From positions 1,856,501 through 1,920,500 of the forward strand of contig NZ_CP072309.1 in NCBI RefSeq assembly GCF_017726655.1: 64,000 bases of DNA, read 5' to 3'. Positions 46,324 to 54,944 of the stretch are shown piece by piece. The notes below the pieces were generated by a model, which searched no databases, was not told where the DNA came from, and saw only the letters and a program-made list of their open reading frames with translations. The stretch is from Agrobacterium tumefaciens. Its GTDB lineage: Bacteria > Pseudomonadota > Alphaproteobacteria > Rhizobiales > Rhizobiaceae. Position 1 is the first letter of the stretch. Each line of letters begins with the position of its first letter. Position numbers and translations under genes: made by a program.

Positions 46324-47361
46324 TCAGGAGACCGCGTCAAGCCCCTTCTCCAGCAGTCGGTCAAGGCCGGCCATTTCGGCGGCGGTGAGCGTGATGCCTT
46401 CGTTTTCGGATTTGGCACGCGCCGCGAAGCGACGGCCGGAGGGCAAGCGGGCACCCTGGCCGACGATCGCTTCGAACAGCACTTCCGCGCGCTGGAATGG
46501 GTCACCGGGGCGGCCCTTGGCGAAGGCTTCCGGCGAGAAGGCGACGATCAACTCGCCATGGAAGGGCGCAAGTGTGGTCGTGCCAAGATAATCAAGCACT
46601 TCTGGGCTTGTCAGGTCACCGATCATGATGCCAGCGAGAAGTTCTATCATGGTGCCGATGGCTGATCCCTTGTGGCCGCCAAAAGGAAGCATGGCGCCGG
46701 CAAGGGCTGCTTCAGGATCTGTGGTGGGATTTCCATTGGAGTCCACGGCCCAACCCTCTGGCAGGGCCTTACCGGCGCGGCGGTGTAGTTCAATCTCGCC
46801 ACGGGCAGCGACCGACGTCGCGAAATCGAAGACGTAAGGTGAGGTGTTCTTGCGCGGCCAGCCGAAAGCGAAGGGATTTGTACCGAGCAAGGGTTTGCTA
46901 CCGCCCGTGGGTGCGACGGTGGCGTAGCTCGGGCACATCACCAGCCCGGCGAGCCCGTTTTCTGTCAGCCCTTCAACTTCGGGCCAGAGTGCCGAAAAGT
47001 GCGTGCAGTCATTGATGACAAGCGCTGCGACGCCGAGGCGTTTCGTGCGCTCCACCAGAACCGGCAGGCCAAGCTCGAAAGCGGGGTTGGCGAAGCCGCC
47101 ATTGGCACTGACCTTAACAATTGCCGTTCCATCGTCCTCCGCGACTTGCGGTATTGCATCCGGCTTGACCTTGCCGGACTTAACGGTCCGCAACGCGCCC
47201 TCGATACGGTAAACTCCATGAGATTTGCAGGCATCTCGCTCACCTGCTGTGATGACGCGCGCCAATGCAGCGGACTGCACATCATTGAGACCGGCCCTCA
47301 GGAAAATCGACTCGACCCGCTGAAAGAGTGCCTCAACGGTCAAGGTGGTCGTGTCGCTCAT
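46324..47361 (-). CDS. Ldh2/malate-lactate-dehydrogenase-family oxidoreductase, candidate Delta1-pyrroline-2-carboxylate reductase
   Basis: A 345-residue member of the YlbC/Ldh2 (MDH2) family: INDCTHFSALWPEVEG, CPSYATVAPTGGSKPLLGTNPFAFGWPR and AMLPFGGHKGSAIGTMIELLAG are its characteristic blocks. In proline-derivative metabolism these enzymes reduce Delta1-pyrroline-2-carboxylate (or Delta1-piperideine-2-carboxylate) to L-proline with NAD(P)H, which is the step needed after the aconitase X and proline-racemase-type dehydratases encoded nearby. It is divergent from their transporter operon. GGAGGA precedes the paired ATGs at 47364/47361. Confidence 0.82.
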   Translation of the reverse strand: MSDTTTLTVEALFQRVESIFLRAGLNDVQSAALARVITAGERDACKSHGVYRIEGALRTVKSGKVKPDAIPQVAEDDGTAIVKVSANGGFANPAFELGLPVLVERTKRLGVAALVINDCTHFSALWPEVEGLTENGLAGLVMCPSYATVAPTGGSKPLLGTNPFAFGWPRKNTSPYVFDFATSVAARGEIELHRRAGKALPEGWAVDSNGNPTTDPEAALAGAMLPFGGHKGSAIGTMIELLAGIMIGDLTSPEVLDYLGTTTLAPFHGELIVAFSPEAFAKGRPGDPFQRAEVLFEAIVGQGARLPSGRRFAARAKSENEGITLTAAEMAGLDRLLEKGLDAVS

Positions 47362-47387
47362 CATAGTCCTCCAACAGGATCGCACAA

Positions 47388-47410
47388 TTTGAATACATAA
47401 AGTATACAAA
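47388..47410. promoter_or_regulatory. Candidate operator at the reductase promoter
   Basis: TTTGAATAC (47388-47396) and GTATACAAA (47402-47410) form an inverted repeat with a 5-bp centre and one mismatch. Read on the minus strand it matches TTTGTATACTnnnTGTATT found at 47707. Confidence 0.55.
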
Positions 47411-47706
47411 GGGCGACGTAATGCAACGGTTCATTTTATTCATCCTTCCGAGAGCGCGCGGCTCCTTTAGGCATAAGGAGGCGAAAATCGAGCCATTTAC
47501 CAATGCTTTCGCAGATCTAGACCAGTCAAACAAATCCCTACCTGCTGATCGGCGCGAAAGATTCAAATGCGCATCGGGTGAGTGCCGGCGCAAAGCATCA
47601 CTTTGAGGCAGCGTCGAGCTGTCCCTCCTGCCCAATTGATTCCAAAGCGGTTTTCCTACCCAGTCTAACGGGTGCCTCCTCCAATTTCGCACGTGCAAAA
47701 ATTCTT

Positions 47707-47725
47707 TTTGTATACTCCTTGTATT
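47707..47725. promoter_or_regulatory. Candidate operator at the importer promoter
   Basis: TTTGTATACT (47707-47716) followed after three bases by TGTATT repeats the reductase-side site in opposite orientation, about 98 bp before the binding-protein ATG. The matching pair suggests one regulator acting on both divergent units. Confidence 0.55.
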
Positions 47726-47804
47726 TTTATATTGATTTCTCGCTTGGGTGGGGAAATAGTGGCCTGGCCCTCAAGGGCAGACCAATTCTGGGAGCAAATC
47801 AAAA

Positions 47805-48611
47805 ATGAAAAAATCGGCCATTTTCGCCGGCCTGTTGGCCGCCACTTCCGCAATCACCCCGGCCAAGGCCGACAAGCTCGACGACATTATTTCGTCCGGC
47901 ACGCTGCGCTGCGCCGTCGTCCTTGACTTCCCGCCCATGGGCGCGCGTGACGACGCCAACAACCCGATCGGTTTTGACGTTGACTATTGCAACGATCTCG
48001 CCAAGGCGCTCGGCGTCACCGCTGAGATCGTTGAGACCCCGTTCCCCGAGCGTATTCCGGCACTGATGTCCGGCCGCGTTGATGTCGGCGTTGCCTCGAC
48101 CTCCGATACGCTGGAACGCGCGAAAACGGTCGGCATGACCGTGCCTTATTTCGCTTTCGAAATGGCCGTGACTGCTAACGACAAGTCGGGCGTCAAGTCG
48201 TTCGAGGACATGAAGGGCAAGACGGTTGGTGCGACTGCCGGCACCTTCGAGGCGATCGCGCTTGAAAAGACCGTCAAGGAATGGGGAGTCGGCGAATTCC
48301 GCCCGTACCAGACTCAGGCTGACGTTTTCCTTGCTCTCAGCCAGGGCCAGATCGACGCGACCGTTTCGACCTCGACGGTTGCTCAGTCGAACGTCAAGAG
48401 CGGCAAGTTCGCAGGCATTTCCGTTGTCGGCAAGGCGCCATACGACATTGACTATGTCGCGCTCTTCACCAACCGTGATGAATACGGCTTCATCAATTAT
48501 CTGAACCTCTTCATCAATCAGCAGGTCCGCACAGGGCGTTACGCCGAACTCTACAAAAAGTGGGTTGGCGGCGAAGTGCCTTCACTCACCGTCAACGGCG
48601 TTTATCGCTAA
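47805..48611 (+). CDS. Amino-acid ABC transporter periplasmic binding protein, first system
   Basis: A 268-residue SBP family 3 protein: signal peptide MKKSAIFAGLLAATSAITPAKA, then DIISSGTLRCAVVLDFPPMGARD and FDVDYCNDLAKALG, with SGRVDVGVASTSDTLERAKTVGMT typical of polar amino-acid binders. First gene of an operon running through two permeases, an ATPase, a D-amino-acid dehydrogenase, aconitase X and a proline-racemase-family protein, so the ligand is probably a hydroxyproline isomer; inference from context. A hairpin follows before the permease. Confidence 0.9.
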   Translation: MKKSAIFAGLLAATSAITPAKADKLDDIISSGTLRCAVVLDFPPMGARDDANNPIGFDVDYCNDLAKALGVTAEIVETPFPERIPALMSGRVDVGVASTSDTLERAKTVGMTVPYFAFEMAVTANDKSGVKSFEDMKGKTVGATAGTFEAIALEKTVKEWGVGEFRPYQTQADVFLALSQGQIDATVSTSTVAQSNVKSGKFAGISVVGKAPYDIDYVALFTNRDEYGFINYLNLFINQQVRTGRYAELYKKWVGGEVPSLTVNGVYR

Positions 48612-48626
48612 TCAGGACTTTTCGTA

Positions 48627-48655
48627 AACGGCGCGGTCGAAATGATCGCGCCGTT
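48627..48655 (+). promoter_or_regulatory. Hairpin between binding-protein and permease genes
   Basis: AACGGCGCG (48627-48635) pairs perfectly with CGCGCCGTT (48647-48655). Without a T-run, it probably stabilises the upstream message or limits read-through, favouring excess binding protein. Confidence 0.55.
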
Positions 48656-48682
48656 GATCGTTTCTGAGGAGGCGGGACCTTC

Positions 48683-49348
48683 ATGTTCAACTATACATTC
48701 CACTGGAATCAGGCGCTGAAGGCTTTGCCACAGCTTCTGGACGGTGCGGTGGTGACGCTCCAGATCGCCATATTGTCGATGGTTATCGGCCTCGCATGCG
48801 CCATTGTGCTGACGCTGTTTCGGCTTTCCGGCAACCGGATCCTGGGTGCTTTCGCTGCTGTCTGGGTAGAAGTCGCGCGCAACACGCCGGCCTTGTTCCA
48901 GATCTACATGGCGCATTTCGGCCTTGGCAATTTCGGCATTCACCTCAGCCCCTATACCGCCCTTCTCGTCGGCATCGCCTTCAACAATGCCGGTTATCTC
49001 GCAGAGAATTTCCGCGGTGCGCTGAAAGCCATTCCGGATACGCAGACGCGGTCAGGCCGCTCGCTGGGCATGACGTCGATGCAGACGTTCCGTCTCATCA
49101 TTATGCCTCAGATGCTGCGCGTTGCTTTTCTGCCTGCCACAAACCAGATGGTCTGGGCGATCCTCATGACCTCGCTCGGGGTTACGGTTGGAATGAACAC
49201 CGATCTCGCCGGTGTCACGCAGGCCTTAAACGCCCGCTCGTTCCGTACCTTCGAGTTCTTCGCGCTTGCCGCGGTCATCTATTATGTGATCGCCAAGATC
49301 GTCACGCTCGCCGCCCGATTGCTGGCCGCGCGTCTGTTCCGCTACTGA
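48683..49348 (+). CDS. Amino-acid ABC transporter permease, first system, subunit 1
   Basis: A 221-residue HisM/GlnP-type permease with five hydrophobic segments and the EAA region FRGALKAIPDTQTRSGRSLGM. It begins FNYTFHWNQALKALPQLLDGAVVTLQIA, the usual start for this family. It forms the channel with the next gene. Confidence 0.9.
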   Translation: MFNYTFHWNQALKALPQLLDGAVVTLQIAILSMVIGLACAIVLTLFRLSGNRILGAFAAVWVEVARNTPALFQIYMAHFGLGNFGIHLSPYTALLVGIAFNNAGYLAENFRGALKAIPDTQTRSGRSLGMTSMQTFRLIIMPQMLRVAFLPATNQMVWAILMTSLGVTVGMNTDLAGVTQALNARSFRTFEFFALAAVIYYVIAKIVTLAARLLAARLFRY

Positions 49349-49360
49349 GAGAGGTGAGCC

Positions 49361-50014
49361 ATGTTTGAAACCGCTCTCACCTGGAGTGATCTCGTCTTCC
49401 TGGCCAAGGGTGCCGGCATGACGCTTGCCGTCACCGCCGTTGCCGTTTCGGCAGGCACCATCATGGGGATCATCTTCGGCATCATCCGTTTCCAGTTCGG
49501 ACCCTATTGGTCGCTGCCGCTGACTTTCGTTCTGGATATTTTCCGTTCCGTACCATTGCTCATCCAGCTGGTTCTCGGCAATGCCTTCCAGTCGATCGCC
49601 AAGCTCGGCTGGCCACCCTTCACGACTTCCTGCGTGGTTCTGTCGCTCTATACCGCGGCCTATTGCACGGAAATCGTGCGTGGCGGCATCGAAGCGGTGC
49701 CGTCGAACACCCGCCGGGCCTGCCGGTCGCTCGGCATGACCTGGTCACAGGACATGCGCTTCATCGTCCTGCCGCTTGCTACCCGAGTATCCTTGCCGGC
49801 ATGGATAGGCCTCACGCTTGGCGTGATGAAGGATTCCGCGCTTGTTTTGTGGCTCGGTCTCATCGAGCTTCTGCGCGCCTCGCAGATCCTTGTCACCCGC
49901 CTGCAGGAACCGCTGACCATCCTGATGATCTGCGGCGCCATCTACTTCCTTATCAGCTTCCCCATCGCCCGTTTCGGCGGGTATCTCGAAAGACGGTGGT
50001 CCCCCAATGATTGA
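49361..50014 (+). CDS. Amino-acid ABC transporter permease, first system, subunit 2
   Basis: A 217-residue HisQ/GlnP-type permease (VRGGIEAVPSNTRRACRSLGMTW is the EAA region). It follows the first permease by 12 bp behind GAGAGGTGAGCC, and its end overlaps the ATPase start by eight bases. Confidence 0.9.
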   Translation: MFETALTWSDLVFLAKGAGMTLAVTAVAVSAGTIMGIIFGIIRFQFGPYWSLPLTFVLDIFRSVPLLIQLVLGNAFQSIAKLGWPPFTTSCVVLSLYTAAYCTEIVRGGIEAVPSNTRRACRSLGMTWSQDMRFIVLPLATRVSLPAWIGLTLGVMKDSALVLWLGLIELLRASQILVTRLQEPLTILMICGAIYFLISFPIARFGGYLERRWSPND

Positions 50015-50729
50015 GATCGAAAACGTCCGCAAATCCTTCGGCCCGCTGGAGGTTCTGAAAGGGATCAACCTCACCGTCAACAAGGGCGAGGTGGTCACCA
50101 TCATCGGCGGCTCCGGTTCCGGCAAGTCGACGCTGCTTACCTGCATCAACGGCCTTGAGCCGATCGACAGCGGCAAGATCGTCATCGACGGCACCGAGGT
50201 CCACGCCAAGTCGACCGACCTCAACAAACTGCGCCGCAAGGTCGGCATCGTCTTCCAGCAGTGGAACGCCTTTCCGCATCTGACGGTGCTTGAAAACGTC
50301 ATGCTGGCGCCGCGCAAGGTGCTCGGGATTTCCAAAGAAAAGGCCGAGGAAATCGCAGTCAAACAGTTGACCCATGTCGGCCTTGCCGAAAAGCTGAAGG
50401 TCTACCCGAACCGCATGTCCGGCGGCCAGCAGCAGCGCATGGCGATTGCCCGCGCGCTCGCCATGTCGCCAGAATACATGCTGTTCGACGAAGTCACCTC
50501 CGCGCTCGATCCGATGCTGGTGGGCGAGGTGCTCGATACGCTGAAGATGCTGGCGGATGAGGGCATGACGATGATCTGCGTCACGCACGAAATGGCCTTC
50601 GCTCGTGATGTCTCGAACCGCGTGGCCTTCTTCCATCAGGGCGTGATGGCGGAAATCGGCACGCCGGATCAGCTCTTCGGCGCGCCGCAGCATCCTGAGA
50701 CGCAGAAGTTCCTGGCGAGCGTTCGGTAA
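50007..50729 (+). CDS. Amino-acid ABC transporter ATP-binding protein, first system (GlnQ type)
   Basis: A 240-residue ATPase: Walker A GGSGSGKSTLLTCI, Q-loop VFQQWNAFPHLTVLENV, signature RMSGGQQQRMAIARALA, Walker B LFDEVTSALDP and switch VTHEMAFARDVSN. It energises the importer of the preceding genes. Its stop overlaps the next ATG (TAATG). Confidence 0.93.
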   Translation: MIEIENVRKSFGPLEVLKGINLTVNKGEVVTIIGGSGSGKSTLLTCINGLEPIDSGKIVIDGTEVHAKSTDLNKLRRKVGIVFQQWNAFPHLTVLENVMLAPRKVLGISKEKAEEIAVKQLTHVGLAEKLKVYPNRMSGGQQQRMAIARALAMSPEYMLFDEVTSALDPMLVGEVLDTLKMLADEGMTMICVTHEMAFARDVSNRVAFFHQGVMAEIGTPDQLFGAPQHPETQKFLASVR

Positions 50730-51970
50730 TGCCTGCAAATGATGTCATCGTCATCGGGGCCGGCGTTGTCGGCCTCTCGGCGGCAATCGCGGCGCAGGGC
50801 CGCGGTCTTTCGGTTACCGTTATCGACCGCGAAGGACCGGCCGCAGGCGCTTCGGCTGGTAATGCAGGCGCATTTGCCTTTACCGATATTTTGCCGCTCG
50901 CATCGCCGGGCATCCTGTGGAAAGCACCAAAATGGCTGCTCGATCCGCTGGGTCCGCTCAGCGTCCCACCTTCTTACGCGTTGAAGATTACGCCGTGGAT
51001 GCTCCGGTTCTGGCGGGCCTGTGCGGCATCGAAAGTCGAACATTCCACCGTCGCCCAGACGGCGCTGATGGACCTTTCCAAGGCAGAGCTGGAGCCGTTC
51101 CTCAAAAAGACGGACACGATTGCGATGCTGCGCAAGGAGGGGAACCTTCAGGTCTATGAAAGCGAGGCCGAATTCGAAGCCTCGCTTCCCGGCTGGAAGG
51201 CGCGCGAACGCCATGGCATCGAGTTCCGGCATCTGAACGCCGAACAGATGGCCGAGATACAGCCCGGCATCGCGCCGCGTTTTTCCTGCGGCACCTTTAC
51301 GCCCGGCTGGTATTCCATCGCCGATCCCAAGCTTTATACGCTGGCGCTGGCCGACCACTTCCGCACCATTGGCGGCCGTATCGAATGCCTTGATGTCGCC
51401 TCGCTCCGACCCCTGGACGATGGCGTCGAGGTGTTGAGCCATGATGGCCGCACGCGCAGGGCAGGCAAGGTGGTGCTGGCGGCGGGGGCTTTCTCGCACC
51501 GCATCGCCCGTTCGCTCGGGGAAAAAATTCCGCTGGAAACGGAAAGGGGATATAATACCACCCTGCCGTCCGGCGCTTTCGACCTGCGCACGCAGGTCAC
51601 CTTCGGTGGCCATGGTTTCGTCGTTACTCGTCTATCCTCCGGCATTCGCGTTGGCGGTGCGGTGGAACTCGGCGGACTGGAGCTTCCGGCCAATTTCGCC
51701 CGGTCCGAGGCGCTTTTGACCAAGGCGAAGGCTTTTCTGCCGGGCTTGAAAACGGAAGGCGGCAAGCAGTGGATGGGCTTTCGCCCCTCGTTGCCGGACA
51801 GCCTGCCGGCGATAGGTGAAGCAGCGCACACGGCGAGGGTGATTTATGCCTTTGGTCATGGCCATCTGGGGCTGACGCAATCCGCCGGCACCGCCCGCAT
51901 CGTCGCCGATCTTCTGACGGGCCAAAAACCCGCGATCGATACAGGGGCATTTTCGCCGCAACGTTTCTAG
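50729..51970 (+). CDS. FAD-dependent D-amino-acid dehydrogenase (DadA/D-hydroxyproline dehydrogenase type)
   Basis: A 413-residue DAO-family flavoprotein with the dinucleotide fold at the N-terminus (DVIVIGAGVVGLSAAIAAQGRG) and the C-terminal FAD closure WMGFRPSLPDSLPAIGEA and FGHGHLGLTQSAGTARIVADLL. DadA-like enzymes oxidise D-amino acids at the membrane; in hydroxyproline catabolism the cis-4-hydroxy-D-proline dehydrogenase belongs here. Its start overlaps the transporter ATPase, so it is co-translated with the importer. No matching Cys/Cys hydroxyproline epimerase is present in the window, so its substrate may be another D-imino or D-amino acid. Confidence 0.85.
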   Translation: MPANDVIVIGAGVVGLSAAIAAQGRGLSVTVIDREGPAAGASAGNAGAFAFTDILPLASPGILWKAPKWLLDPLGPLSVPPSYALKITPWMLRFWRACAASKVEHSTVAQTALMDLSKAELEPFLKKTDTIAMLRKEGNLQVYESEAEFEASLPGWKARERHGIEFRHLNAEQMAEIQPGIAPRFSCGTFTPGWYSIADPKLYTLALADHFRTIGGRIECLDVASLRPLDDGVEVLSHDGRTRRAGKVVLAAGAFSHRIARSLGEKIPLETERGYNTTLPSGAFDLRTQVTFGGHGFVVTRLSSGIRVGGAVELGGLELPANFARSEALLTKAKAFLPGLKTEGGKQWMGFRPSLPDSLPAIGEAAHTARVIYAFGHGHLGLTQSAGTARIVADLLTGQKPAIDTGAFSPQRF

Positions 51971-52078
51971 AGAGTTTTGGCTAGCCACCAACGGACAAAT
52001 TCTTTGGCGCTTTTGTTTGGTATTTCCAGGTGCAGAACAATGAAACGGTTTGACGGAAATACATGAGGGGGATTTTCG

Positions 52079-53788
52079 ATGTCTTCTACCGTTTCGCCAA
52101 CCATCGCGCTTAAGGCAAACGCCATTCTGACGGGCGTTGCCGAGGGCGCGGTCATCGCTACGAGCGAGGCGCTGAGTTTCTGGGGTGGGGTCGATCCTGC
52201 TACCGGCAAGGTGATCGACGTTCACCACCCGTTGCATGGCGTCTGTCTCACCGGCGGCGTGCTGTTCATGCCGACCAGCCGCGGCTCATGCACAGGTTCG
52301 GGCGTTCTGCTTGATCTTATCCTCACCGGCCGTGCGCCCTCGGCGCTGGTTTTCTGTGAGGCTGAAGATGTTCTGACGCTCGGCGCGCTTGTGGCGGCGG
52401 AAATGTTCGAAAAGGCTTTGCCGGTCGTGCGTCTTGATGCGGATAATTTCGACCGCTTCTCGCGTGCCGCGCATGTCAGCATCAACGAGAACACCATTGA
52501 GGCCGACGGTATCTCGCTTACCATCGCGCCGCCGGCCACGGCCCATCTCGACCTTGAGGAGGACGATGGGGCAATGCTTGATGGTCGCGATGGTATCGCT
52601 GTACGGCAGGCCATGCGCATCATCGTCGCCATGGCCGCACAGCAGGGCGCATCGGCGCTTGTGAATGTAACGCAGGGCCATATCGATGGCTGTATCTATG
52701 CCAGTCCCGCCAACCTAACCTTTGCGGAAAAAATGGCTGACATGGGCGGCAAGGTGCGGGTGGCGACGACCATGAACGCCATTTCGGTGGACAAGGCGCA
52801 TTGGCGGGCGCAAGGCGTGCCGGAGGAATTCGGCGATCCGGCCGCAAGGCTGGCGGATGCCTATGTGCGCATGGGCTGTCGTCCCACCTTCACGTGTTCG
52901 CCTTACCTGCTGGATAGCGCTCCAGGCGCCGGCGAATCGATTGGCTGGGCCGAATCGAATGCGGTGATTTTCGCCAATACGGTGCTCGGTGCCCGCACCG
53001 CAAAGCACCCGGATTTTCTCGATCTCTGCATTGCGATGACGGGCAGGGCGCCGCTTTCTGGGGTGTATCTCGAAGAAAACCGCCGCCCGCAGCGTATCAT
53101 CGATGTGGCGTTGCCAGCTGGCATCGATGACGCCTTCTGGCCGCTCGTCGGCTATCTCGCCGGCAAGGCCGCGCCGGATTGCATTCCGCTGCTGCGCGGC
53201 CTCGGTTCCGCAATGCCCTCGCGGGATGATCTGAAAGCGCTTTGCGCCGCTTTCGGCACCACCTCCGCCTCGCCCATGCTGCATATCGAGGGGGTGACGC
53301 CGGAGGCGGAGCTTGCGCCGCTCGAAACCGCCGACACCGTAACCATTTCGCTCGCCGATATGGCCGCTGGGTGGTCGCTTCTGAACGAGGGGCCGGAAGA
53401 GGTGCAACTCGTTGCCATCGGTAGCCCTCATGCCTCGTTGGAAGAGTGCCGCGCCCTTGCCGCCGCGTTCAACGGCCGCAACCGCCATGCGGATGTCGCC
53501 GTCATCGTGACTGCCGGCCAGCAGATTATCGATGCGGCCAAACAGGATGGCACACTGCAACGTCTGAAAGATAGTGGCGTGCAGGTGCTGCCTGACCTTT
53601 GCTGGTGCTCGATTTCCGAGCCGGTTTTTCCGACGAAGACCCGTGCGCTCATGACCAATTCCGGCAAATACGCCCATTACGGCCCTGGTCTAAGCGGCCG
53701 CGCGGTGCGTTTCGGCAGCCTTGCCGATTGTGTCGACAGCGCGCTGACCGGCCAAGCCGTTTCCCGTCTTCCTTCCTGGCTTTCCTGA
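52079..53788 (+). CDS. Aconitase X, single-chain form; candidate cis-3-hydroxy-L-proline dehydratase
   Basis: A 569-residue fusion of the small swivelling domain (DUF126, residues about 1-140, with [23 protein letters not shown]) and the large domain (DUF521, about 150-569, with [50 protein letters not shown], and [11 protein letters not shown]). In archaea and some bacteria these are separate subunits; the fused form is known in Agrobacterium and Pseudomonas, where aconitase X dehydrates cis-3-hydroxy-L-proline to Delta1-pyrroline-2-carboxylate. Cys residues for the iron-sulfur centre are present. GGGGGATTTTCG precedes the ATG. Confidence 0.88.
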   Translation: MSSTVSPTIALKANAILTGVAEGAVIATSEALSFWGGVDPATGKVIDVHHPLHGVCLTGGVLFMPTSRGSCTGSGVLLDLILTGRAPSALVFCEAEDVLTLGALVAAEMFEKALPVVRLDADNFDRFSRAAHVSINENTIEADGISLTIAPPATAHLDLEEDDGAMLDGRDGIAVRQAMRIIVAMAAQQGASALVNVTQGHIDGCIYASPANLTFAEKMADMGGKVRVATTMNAISVDKAHWRAQGVPEEFGDPAARLADAYVRMGCRPTFTCSPYLLDSAPGAGESIGWAESNAVIFANTVLGARTAKHPDFLDLCIAMTGRAPLSGVYLEENRRPQRIIDVALPAGIDDAFWPLVGYLAGKAAPDCIPLLRGLGSAMPSRDDLKALCAAFGTTSASPMLHIEGVTPEAELAPLETADTVTISLADMAAGWSLLNEGPEEVQLVAIGSPHASLEECRALAAAFNGRNRHADVAVIVTAGQQIIDAAKQDGTLQRLKDSGVQVLPDLCWCSISEPVFPTKTRALMTNSGKYAHYGPGLSGRAVRFGSLADCVDSALTGQAVSRLPSWLS

Positions 53789-53798
53789 GGAGAAATTA

Positions 53799-54827
53799 AT
53801 GCGCAGTATCAAGACCGTTCATGTCATCTCCGCCCATGCGGAAGGTGAAGTGGGAGATGTGATAGTTGGCGGGGTGAAGCCGCCGCCGGGTGAGACGATC
53901 TGGGAACAGAGCCGCTTCATCGCCCGTGATGAAACCCTGCGCAATTTCGTGCTGAATGAGCCGCGCGGCGGCGTCTTCCGCCACGTCAATCTGCTGGTGC
54001 CGCCGAAACATCCCGATGCGGATGCCGCCTTCATCATCATGGAGCCGGAAGATACGCCGCCCATGTCCGGCTCTAACTCAATCTGCGTGTCCACCGTGCT
54101 GCTGGATGGCGGCATCGTGCCGATGCAGGAGCCGGAAACCCATATGCTGCTGGAAGCACCGGGTGGGCTGGTGAAGGTGCGCGCGGAATGCCGTAACGGC
54201 AAGGCCGAACGCATTTTCGTGCAGAACCTACCGAGCTTTGCCGCGAAGCTCGATGCGGAACTTGAGGTCGAAGGTCTCGGTAAGTTGAAAGTGGATACCG
54301 CCTATGGCGGTGATAGTTTCGTCATTGTCGATGCCGAGGCGATGGGCTTCAGCCTGAAGCCGGAAGAGGCGCATGAGATCGCCCGCCTCGGTGTGCGCAT
54401 CACCAATGCCGCCAACAAGGCTCTGGATTTCGACCATCCCGAAAACCCCGACTGGAAACATTTTTCCTTCTGCCTCTTCGCTGGCAAGGTAGAACGCACA
54501 GCCGAGGGCCTGCGGGCAGGGGCGGCCGTTGCCATCCAGCCGGGCAAGGTGGACCGCTCGCCGACCGGTACAGCGCTTTCGGCCCGCATGGCGGTGTTGC
54601 ATGCACGCGGCGAAATGAAGGAAGGCGAAACGCTGACGGCGGAGTCGCTGATCGGCTCGACCTTCACGGGCCGTATCCTCGGAACCACAACAGTCGGCGA
54701 CCGCTCGGCCATCCTGCCGGAAATCTCCGGCCGAGGCTGGATCACCGGAATACACCAGCACATGCTCGATCCGTCGGATCCATGGCCGGAGGGGTATCGG
54801 CTGACGGATACCTGGGGTGCGAGGTAA
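53799..54827 (+). CDS. Proline-racemase-family protein with Ser/Thr active site; candidate trans-3-hydroxy-L-proline dehydratase
   Basis: A 342-residue proline-racemase-fold protein. The two catalytic positions, Cys in racemases and 4-hydroxyproline epimerases, are S90 ([11 protein letters not shown]) and T256 ([12 protein letters not shown]). Thr at the second position is the mark of dehydratases in this family, so dehydration of a 3-hydroxyproline isomer fits better than epimerisation. The usual MCGH/MSGH His is replaced by Ser92, which is odd. It ends the importer-dehydrogenase-aconitase X operon, 10 bp after aconitase X, both potentially yielding Delta1-pyrroline-2-carboxylate for the divergent reductase. 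Confidence 0.82.
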   Translation: MRSIKTVHVISAHAEGEVGDVIVGGVKPPPGETIWEQSRFIARDETLRNFVLNEPRGGVFRHVNLLVPPKHPDADAAFIIMEPEDTPPMSGSNSICVSTVLLDGGIVPMQEPETHMLLEAPGGLVKVRAECRNGKAERIFVQNLPSFAAKLDAELEVEGLGKLKVDTAYGGDSFVIVDAEAMGFSLKPEEAHEIARLGVRITNAANKALDFDHPENPDWKHFSFCLFAGKVERTAEGLRAGAAVAIQPGKVDRSPTGTALSARMAVLHARGEMKEGETLTAESLIGSTFTGRILGTTTVGDRSAILPEISGRGWITGIHQHMLDPSDPWPEGYRLTDTWGAR

Positions 54828-54883
54828 GGGCGTTAAAGGTCACTCAGGCGGAATGTTGAGTACGCCACAGCGGTGCCGCATAT

Positions 54884-54908
54884 TTCTTCTCCCTGGCGGG
54901 GAGAAGAA
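54884..54908. repeat. Hairpin in the convergent gap before the LacI gene
   Basis: TTCTTCTCCC and GGGAGAAGAA form a 10-bp stem with a 5-base loop. It is of a form repeated in Agrobacterium intergenic regions and may act as a bidirectional stop, though there is no long T-run. Confidence 0.5.
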
Positions 54909-54944
54909 ACAAGCGACATCCGCTCGTTCTGAAACGCTAAAGCT

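Noticed and set aside
47421..47606. 61-codon ORF in the divergent gap
   Set aside because: No ribosome binding site or similarity; the gap is better explained by regulatory sites.
53799..54827. Annotation as proline racemase or 4-hydroxyproline epimerase
   Set aside because: Both catalytic Cys positions are Ser and Thr, incompatible with the two-base Cys/Cys mechanism.
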